64,000 bases of DNA from positions 17,387,147-17,451,146 of the forward strand of contig OZ038457.1 of NCBI GenBank assembly GCA_964036195.1, given 5' to 3'. The position numbers and the translations under genes were made by a program. The notes below the pieces were generated by a model, which did no database searches, was not told the origin of the DNA, and saw only the letters and a program-made list of their open reading frames with translations. The stretch is from Sphaerolaimus hirsutus. Its lineage: Eukaryota; Nematoda; Chromadorea; Monhysterida; Sphaerolaimidae. Shown here one piece after another: positions 47,001-56,700 of the stretch; position 1 is the first letter of the stretch, and every line of letters starts with the position of its first letter.

Positions 47001-50000
47001 CGCTGAGTGGCTGGAGCTGGATTGGCCGTCGAGCAGCAGCACCCACAAGGAGCACAGCGACACCGACGACAACGAATCAGTGCTAGCCGACGGCGCGATC
47101 CCCGGTGCCAGTCCCAGACCCTGTAAAAGACCCTGCAAAGTGTTAAATACCCTGTAAAATTCTTTGTGTCATGTAGGAAACCCTGTAAAATGTCATGCGT
47201 CATGTAAAAGACCATGTAAAGTGTCAAATGTCATGTAAAGGACGTTGTAAAGTGTCAGGTGTACCTGAATCTTATTATGTATCCAAATTCCAAATCTTAT
47301 GTTTTTTGTATCCTAATCTTATGCCCAAAAGTTGGATACAAAAACAGAAGATTTGGTTACGTTCACATGACATTTGACACTTACAGGGTCTTTTACATGA
47401 CACATGACATTTTTCATGGTCTAGTGCATGACAGGACATTTTACCGGGTATTTCACACTTTACAGGGTCGTTTACACTTTACAGGATCTGGGACTGCCCC
47501 AGGTTCAGCTGAGCACAACCGCTCTCCCTCTGCAGTGGCACTGGCTGAGAATGAACAGGCGAATGTGAGCTATGACCTGGCGCAAATGATGAAACTGGGC
47601 CTCGTGCGCGTGTATGAGGGTTGCGACAGACTGGTCAAGTGGCAGTCGGCCGTCGCTGACAGTGTGGGCTGGAATTTGCCGCTGCCTACTTACAAGGTGA
47701 GTGCATAAATTGGGGCAACTCCAGAATTTTGACTTTTGTGTGGACTGGAGGGGGTTCATTTATTTAGATCGTAAATCCCTATGAGAAGTTCGAGTGGGGG
47801 TTGGCGGGAAATTTGAATTTGCGTTTGAAGACATTAAAGGAAGAAAGTAAGAAGAATTGCCAAAAGGAGCAAAAAAATTGGGTGAAAAACGGTACTCGAG
47901 TAGACTACATGTTGACGAATTGGGCAATGAATTTTCCCACATCGGCATAAATTGATTGTTGACTGTGGGATGACATTTATATAGGCACATATGTACGTAA
48001 AAAAACTAAATTTTCTAGTTTTATAATTTGGGCGTATTTTTGCAAAACGTTTGCAAAATTAAAACTGAACGTAATTTTTATTTAACTATTTCCAGTGGCT
48101 GGCAGCTGCCGACAGGCAGTTGGAGCGAAAAGTTTGTCTCATTACCGTTCGCCACATTCATTCTCATGTTCAAACCGTGATTCGTAATTTTTTAGGCTGC
48201 TAGGGCTGAAGAAATGGAGTATGAAGCAGGGCTGCGGGGTGAGCAGATAAGGGTGCTGATCACTGAGGTTGAGCAGTTCGGCAAACTTATGAAATGGCCC
48301 CCGCCAGAACCCATTGTCAGTCAGCTCGATGAGTATATTTTATGACGTATATTTCTGTGTGGCTACAGCAATATCATGATAATAAAATTATAATCTTGAT
48401 GCAGATGTCAAATGAGTATCGCAAAGCCAGATATCCTGTGTGGGCGCCGCACTGCCGTCTCTGCCAACTGTCTCTTGACGAAAATGACCGGAGCATTGTA
48501 CTTTTACTATTTATATTTTCAAATTCTGAATTCAGCCATTTATTTTCACGCGCAATAATTATATCTGATAAAAAATGGCTAAAGCCAACAAAAAGTGGAC
48601 ACTGCACCTAACCATGTGTATGCTTTTGAATGCACAAAAGTAATATATCATATACCATGCCATTTTCTGATTGAGCTATCAAAAGATGTATATCAAGGGA
48701 AATGTACACGAATGCTAATATAATAATATAGGCTATCAACACAGCAAACTGCATCACAAGAAACAATTTCACCAAACTTTTGCATGGCAGCGTGAGCTTT
48801 TTGTATCTTTAATGTTTGCAGCACTTTGACACAGCTCACGCTGCCATGCAAAAGTTTGGTGAAATTGTTTCTTGTGATGCAGTTTGCTGTGTTGATAGCC
48901 TATATTATTAGCATTTGTGTACATTTCCCTTGATATACATCTTTTGATAGCTCAATCAGAAAATGGCATGGTATATGATATATTACTTTTGTGCATTCAA
49001 AAGCATACACATGGTTAGGTGCAGTGTCCACTTTTTGTTGGCTTTAGCCATTTTTTATCAGATATACTTCTTTTTGAGGGCCACAGGCCCAAAAGTTTAT
49101 AAGTTATTGCAAATCAAGCAAATGCCAAATGTGGCAGTGAGCAATACAATCTATAGTCAAGAAGAAGCCAAATACTAAGATTCAAAAGATTTTCAACCTG
49201 ACATTTAGAACCTGAAAGTTATCACTTGACATTTATGACTTGAAATTACCCACTTGACAATAACTTGACATAATCCACTTGACATTTATGACTGAATGGC
49301 ATCACTTGATATTTATGACTTGACATGAACTGCTTGCCATTTTTTCACCTGATAGTTTTCACTTGACATAAACAACTTGACAGGTATCACCTGAAAATTG
49401 TTACTTGACATTTGACATGACATTTATCACTTGATATTAAACTTGACATTTCACTTGAAATTTATCACTTGATGTTAAACTTGACATTTGACGTGAAATT
49501 TATCACTTGACATTAAGCTTGACATTTAACTTGACATTTGACTTGACATTTCACTTGAAATGTATTACTTGACATTTCACTTGAAATGTATCACTTGACA
49601 TTTGACTTGACATGGCAATTGAAAGTTATCACTGTATATTCACCTTGACATTTATCACTTGACATTTGACTTGACTTGACTTTAGACTTGACATTTATAA
49701 CTTGACATTTCACTTGATATTTGATCACTTGACATTAAACTTTACATTTGACTTGACATTTCTCACTTGAAATTTGACTTGACATATGACTTGATATTTG
49801 ACTTGACATTTATGAGTTGACATTAAACTTGACATTTCACTTGAAATTTGTCACTTGACATTTGACTTGAAATGTGTCACTTGACATTTGACATGACATT
49901 TGACATTACATTTCACTTGAAATTTATCACTTTACATTTGACTTGACATTTGACATGACATTTATCAATTGACATTAAACTTGACATTTCAATTGAAATT

Positions 50001-50725
50001 TATCAGTTGATATTTGACTAGAAAGTTATCACTTGAAATTTGACTTGATACTTTATCACTTGATATTTTATAACTATCTATCACTTGACATTTATCAATT
50101 GACAGTTCACTTGAAATTTATCACTTGACAATTATCACTTGACATTTCACTTGAAATCTACCACTTGACATTTATCACTTGATATTTGACTTGATATTTT
50201 ATCACTTAATATTTTACCACTAGACATCTATCACTTGACATTTATCACTTGACATTTGACTTGACATTTATAACTTGACATTTGACTTGACATTTATAAC
50301 TTGACATTTGACTTGACATCAACCACTAGACATTTATGACCTGATAGTAATCAGCATGCAAGGTCACATGCTCAGTATCACATGAAGCAGTAGTTCAGGC
50401 ATGTTTGCGCATTTGTCACAAAATAAGCAAACTTGAATAACTTTTGTAAATCTGTACCAAAATTGCCAAAAATTGGCTCATTTGAAAGCTCTAGTCATGG
50501 CACACATCAACAAATTTTTTTTATTGCCCCATTTGTATTCAAATTTTAAATTTATTGAGGTTTGAAAATTTCAAACAGATACCGTACCAAAGTGGGCGGA
50601 GCCTGTGAAAAAAATCCCGAAAATAAGAAATGGCATCATATTCTCTTCCAAATGAGCCATCAACCATGAAAATCGGTCGTGTTTCAAGGAAGTTATTGCA
50701 GTTTGAAGATTTTCGGGAGAACAAG

Positions 50726-50757
<32 letters not shown>

Positions 50758-53700
50758 GAACACTACTTGAAAAAGAAAATGCGTAATAACTTCCTCCGAA
50801 CTCAACCGTTGGATCTGAAAATTTGCATGGTGGTACTTTTCGACACGGGCTTTTTAAGGGTGCAGTCGGTTCTGCACTAGCGCATTGCGTTCCGAAGTTT
50901 TTGCGATTTTAAATTTGCGATTTCCGCAGTTTGGTGTGTCCGACCATATTATGGGTGGGTCGCTTGCGCCCTCCCTCGGTAGCGAGGGATGGCGCTGGCG
51001 CGCCCACCCGATTCTGTGCAAACACCAAAGATGATCGTCAGCTACGTGGGCGATGCGCGGTCTGTATGGCTCAGTTCGCATTACCAGTTGGACGCGCGCC
51101 AACAACTGGACAACTTTCTGCAGTTGGTGAACCCTGCGCATTGGCCTGCCACTGTCACTGCCGCGCAGCTTCAACCGCCCATGGTGCGTCAAATTGACTG
51201 ACTGACAATAATGTTTATTTGCGGTTATGGTTCAAACGGGATTCCGATCTCAATCCCGAAATTTGAAAAACCCCGGTCTCGTTCCAGAAAATCTTCAAAT
51301 CCCGATCCCGAAAGCTTCCCAACCCAGAAAATTCGGAGCAAAATAAAAAAGTGGAAGAAATGACTTTTTTCACTGAGAAATTGCAACCGAAATATCCAGT
51401 GTGTTTAATAATGCTACTTCTCTCGAATTGAAATGTTTTTTTAGACCTTCTTTGTGACAAATCAGAGAAAAACCCGCTATACTAGAACTTATTCCAAAAT
51501 CCCGGTCCCTTTACCAGGATCCTGAAAACTCAAAATACCAATCCCGATCCCAAAATATCAATCCAGCCTGAACCCTATGTGCAGTCGCAATTCTTCTCGT
51601 CGCTGCAGGTGAAATTGGGCAAGACGAAACGGGCGGGCACTGCGGTGATCGCGCGTGCGTTTGTACACGGCGCCCAGCGCTGGGTGCGTGCTGAAGTCGT
51701 CCGAGTAATGAGGGCCAGGCAGAATAAAACGGTGGTAGATTTGTGTTGTTTGAAATGTGTCGTTCTTTGAGGCATTAATATCATTCCCTTATGGCGGGCC
51801 ACACACATGTATGTCAACTGGTCTTTGTCAACTCTAATTTCGGCTTCACGTGTCACAGAGCGATCTTCCAATGCACTTGCCATAATAATCATTTTTCAAC
51901 AGTGCCGCATGTGCAATTGGAGATCGTTCTGCGACACGTCAAGTCGAAATCTGAGTTGACACAGATGTGTCAACTAGTGAGCGGCCCGGCATTAGATCGT
52001 TCATAGGTATGGATGACCGGAGTTCTTTTACACTTTTTTCAAATGAATGACACAAATGATATGCATTGTATGAGTTACACAAGTCAACTTTCAACATATT
52101 TATAATAAATTGAATTTCCGACGCTTTTGAATGTCACCTAAAAAAGCTTCACAACCCCCTTTCAAAGACAGCCGTTAAAAAAAAACAGCCGTTTCTCCAT
52201 CCTTAATCATACGACAACAAAACAACCCCGAGAACAAAATCCAATCTACACTTGCAGCGCTTCATCCTGCAAGCGATCGACTACGGCGTGGAGTTTTCCC
52301 TACCAACCTCCCACATCCCCAGTTCCATCCGGCCCATCAAGCGGTGCGCCCTGCTGCAGTCGGCCGCCGTGCCGCGCTGCGCCGTCAGAGTGAAGCTGCG
52401 CGACGTGTGCACCGCGCCGCCCGCGCGGGTGGAGGGCGTGAGAACTGCGAGGATTTTGAAGGATGTGAGATTTCGTCGGTGTTTTATGGAACTATTCAGG
52501 GGAAGGATTTATTATTTCATTAAAATTTTCAAGAATATTTCTATCAAGTCATTTCACGAAATATGCTCTATTCACAAAAAATAACCTGCCATTTCTTTTC
52601 AAATTGGGCAAAACAACTTATCATATGCCTTAATGGGGAATTTTGCGAGGGAGAAAATATTTTTTCCTCAATCGTCTAACTCGAATTACGGAATTACTCG
52701 ACGGAATGAATTATTCAAGAGGGGATTATTTAAGCAGATATGGCATTTATTTTGCATCTAAATCTTAGCTCCTGCCGGCGGGCTGCTTGGTGAGCGTCGC
52801 CTTCGATAAAGACTGTCCCAACGGCAAGGAGCAGCCGTTTCGCGTTAATGATTTGGAGCGCTTGGATGGTTCCTTTGCGAAAATGAGCATCAAGGTGCAC
52901 TTGAAATTAAATAGATACTTAATCCCTTTGCTGTGCCTCGAATATGTACCTCTCCGCAGACAATATACAACATGATTTACAATCGGGAAACTGTAGGCCG
53001 GCCGTTGCCCACTTTGCCGCAGTATTCGAGCGGCGTGCGCGGTGAACAGCGGCAGCGTGAGCAGACTGAGGTGGTCGATGTTCGAATGCTTGAGCATCCC
53101 TGGTGCCAATCCCAGGCTCTGTAAAGTGCCCTGTAAAATGTCAAAGGTCATGCAAAGTATCAAAAGTCATGTAAAATGCCCTGCAAAATGGCAACTCGGT
53201 TGCCATTTTGCAGGGCATTTTACATTACGTTTGACACTTTGCATGACATTTGACATTTTACAGGGCATTTTACATGGTCTGGGACTGCCCCCAGCTTCAA
53301 GCCGACTCTAATGGATCGCGTAATGGCCGAATCATTGATTGGACCGGATTCGGATTTGATCGATGTTCAGGTGTCCTGGTTTGAGTCACCGCTGGAGATC
53401 TACGTGCAGACGGATGAGATGATCCGCGCCGCTGCCGCGATTGATCATCAGGCTAACAAGTTTTATTACGTGCGTGCTCAATTTTGGCACGAACTTTCAA
53501 TTTGCAATAGAATGTTGTTATGCATACAGTATTTGCTCGAATAAAACTCTTCTTACTTATTTTGTCGTCTGACTTTTTTGGGGGGACTATTCAAAAGTCG
53601 GTTATTATTTTGTCAAAATTATCAAGCAATTATCAATCATTTCATAGAATATGCATGCATCTTCAAAAATATCTTCACTCACTTACAGGGGTCTCCTTTG

Positions 53701-56700
53701 GCCCTCGCGGGGGCTGGATAGATAGCAAATCGCCACTCCGGAGGGATAGATAGCTGGAAAATTTTCAGGGGGGGGCTGGCGGGGGCACAATATATGGGCT
53801 TTTTCAAGGTTAAGAAGGCAGAAAGGGGATAAACTCGCTAATAATCAGTTTAAAGTAGCCAAAAGTAGGGTTGGCCGATGTTTTTTTTTAAACGTTTTTT
53901 TTTTTTTTTTTAACGTTTTTTTTTTTTTTTAAACATGACGTCCGAAATGTTTTTTTTTTTTTAAAAACATCGGCCGAAATTTTTAGTACTAAGCACTAGG
54001 TATTTTGCAAAATTTTTGCGCGCAAGCGCGCAATTTCACACACAAATTGACATTGGTGGTTGTTTTCATTGGTTTTGTTGCATTTTTAGTATCAAAACAT
54101 ACATTTCTATGTGCTACCATGGGTGAATAAGCCGACATATGTTGCTGTAATATATAATATTGAGGTAATGTGCTTCCATGTACCTCCACAGTGTGTAACT
54201 TCACTCCCAAAGTAACAACCTCCTTTTATAACCTTGTTTGATCACCATTCCGTGCCAAACTTGACCTGAAGTCACGAACATTTGACTATAAGGCGATATA
54301 CGAACAATATGTCGACGAAAAATGGATATTTTTGACACAAATCACCACTTATAATGCTATCCCATGGCTCCACAGCCATTATATGGTCATATTTAACATC
54401 ACAGAGTATAGCCAGTGTCTGATATACCTATATATGTTGACACTAGGTCATATCTGGGAGCTTTTAAAAAAAAACGTTTTTTTAAAAAAAAAAACGTTAA
54501 AAAAAAACAAAAAACATCGAGTTAAAAAAAAACGTTTTTTTTTTCAACCCTAGCCAAAAGTGGGTCTAAAATGGCTAAAAATAGGTATATAACCATGTAT
54601 ATAGCCGGAAAGCACGATTTTGAAGTTGAAAAACTATAAAAAGGTGCGAAATTTGTGATAGAATTGGGGTAAAATTTTCTCGAAAACCACTCCAGATAGA
54701 TAGATGGCTGCGAGATTCGGAGGGGGGGGGGTCTTTGGGGGTAGTAGCAAACATTTAGCCTCGGGATAGATAGATAGCTGAGCGGCCTCCGAGATAGATA
54801 GATAGCGTGCCGATTTGGGGGGGGGCAGCCCCGCCCCCCCCCAGCCCCCCCCCCAGCCCCCCCCCCTAGGAGAGCCCTGCTCACTTAACTTAGGTTTACG
54901 CTGGTTATTGCTATTATGCATGCCGTAAGGGTTCAAACTGGATCCCGATCCCTAGAATTTTCGGGATTTTGTGGTCCCGACCCCGAAACCTCAAAACCCA
55001 CTCCCTATCCCGAAAAGTCAATCCCGTTTGAACCCTAATCGCCGTCCCAGGTGAACACCGAGTACGACACCGGCCGCACGGTGAGCTACGCGCGCGCCGT
55101 GCGCTACGGCTGGACGGCTGACTGCCACGACCTGGCCGGCCGCTGGCCCGACGCCGACCCGCGCGGCACCGACGCCCGCTACTCCGGCAACGATTGCTTC
55201 TACCGGCTGAAACTGGCCGCTGTCAACCGGCCCGACGATGATTTGAAAAATGTGAACTCGGTTTTATGATTCAGGGGCACCACAACCCGCAGCTGTCTAT
55301 CCCGCCGGAGGAGCGATTTTATATCTATCCAACCCCCCCCCCCCCGGAGAATCAAGATCTGAAACCCCTCTTTGTTGTGCCTTTTCTGCCGCTTTGCAAG
55401 TATATACCTTGGTGTCATTTCAGATGCGCGTCAAGCTGCGCTACATGGACTGCGGCATGTGCACCGACTGGGTGCCCATCGGCGGGCCCTATGACCGCAT
55501 GAAGCTCACGCTGCTCAACAAGCACTTTGCGTTAGTCCGCCAACTGCAAAGTTGAGGTTCTAAAAATTGCTAATATACGTCCTTGCCATTTTCAGCAGCG
55601 AGCCGGCGCAGTGCGTTCGAATTGTGCCAGCGGGGTTGGCTGGCCGGCGCTGGTGGGCCGATGCGACCGCTGACGGCGATGCGTCTGTCGCCCGACTGCT
55701 GAAACGAGTTTCCGCGGTGCTCTTCTTTTAGCCTCACGTATACCAATTTATCACACCACAATTGCTCAAACGTATTTACGTTTACTCGAAAAGTATGTAT
55801 GCTCAGCTAGGGTTCAAACGGGATCCCGATCCCGGATACCGCGAAATTCCGGGATTTAGCAGTCCCGATCCCGAAACCCCAATCGCGATCCCGATCCCGA
55901 AATTTAAAAATACCAATCCCGATCCTGATCCCAAGAACTTTCAAATCCCGATCCCGAGAATCTCCTAAGTCCGGGATCCCGATCCCGGAAAAAATAGTGA
56001 AAATGATAAAAAGTGAAAAAATGACATTTTTGCGTGCAAAATTGTGTACGCAAACCCCCGGCGTCCATTTTATGTCACTTTTCTGGCATCCAACTGTGAA
56101 TGCCAGAACAATGACGATAATCTATCCCTAGACCCCAATCCCGATCCCGAAAAAATGCCAATCCCGATTAGGGTTGGCCGATGTTTTTTTTTAAACGTTT
56201 TTTATTTAAAAAAAACGTTTTTTTTTATAAAAAAACATGACGTCCAAAATGTTTTTTTTTTTTTTAAAAACATCGACAGAAATTTTTAGTACTAAGCACT
56301 AGGTATTTTGCAAAATTTTTGCGCGCAAGCGCGCAATTTCACACACAAATTGACATTGGTGTTTGTTTTCATTGGTTTTGTGGCATTTTTAGTATCAAAG
56401 TATCCATTTATATATGCTACCATGGGTGAATAAGCCGTCATATGTTGCTGTAGTATATAATATTGAGGTAATGTGCTTCCATGTACCTCCACAGTGTGTA
56501 ACTTCACTCCCAAAGTAACAACCTCGTTTTATAACCTTGTTTGATCACTATTCCGTGCCAAACTTGACCTAAAGTCACGAACATTCGACTATAAGGCGAT
56601 ATACGAACGATATGTCGACGAAAAATGGATATTTTTGACACAAATCACCACTTATAATGCTATCCCATGGCTCCACAGACATTATATGGTCATATATAAC

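Noticed and set aside
49197..50345. Possible regulatory array of TGACA half-sites
   Set aside because: Too degenerate and too AT-rich to claim binding sites; kept only as a satellite-like repeat.
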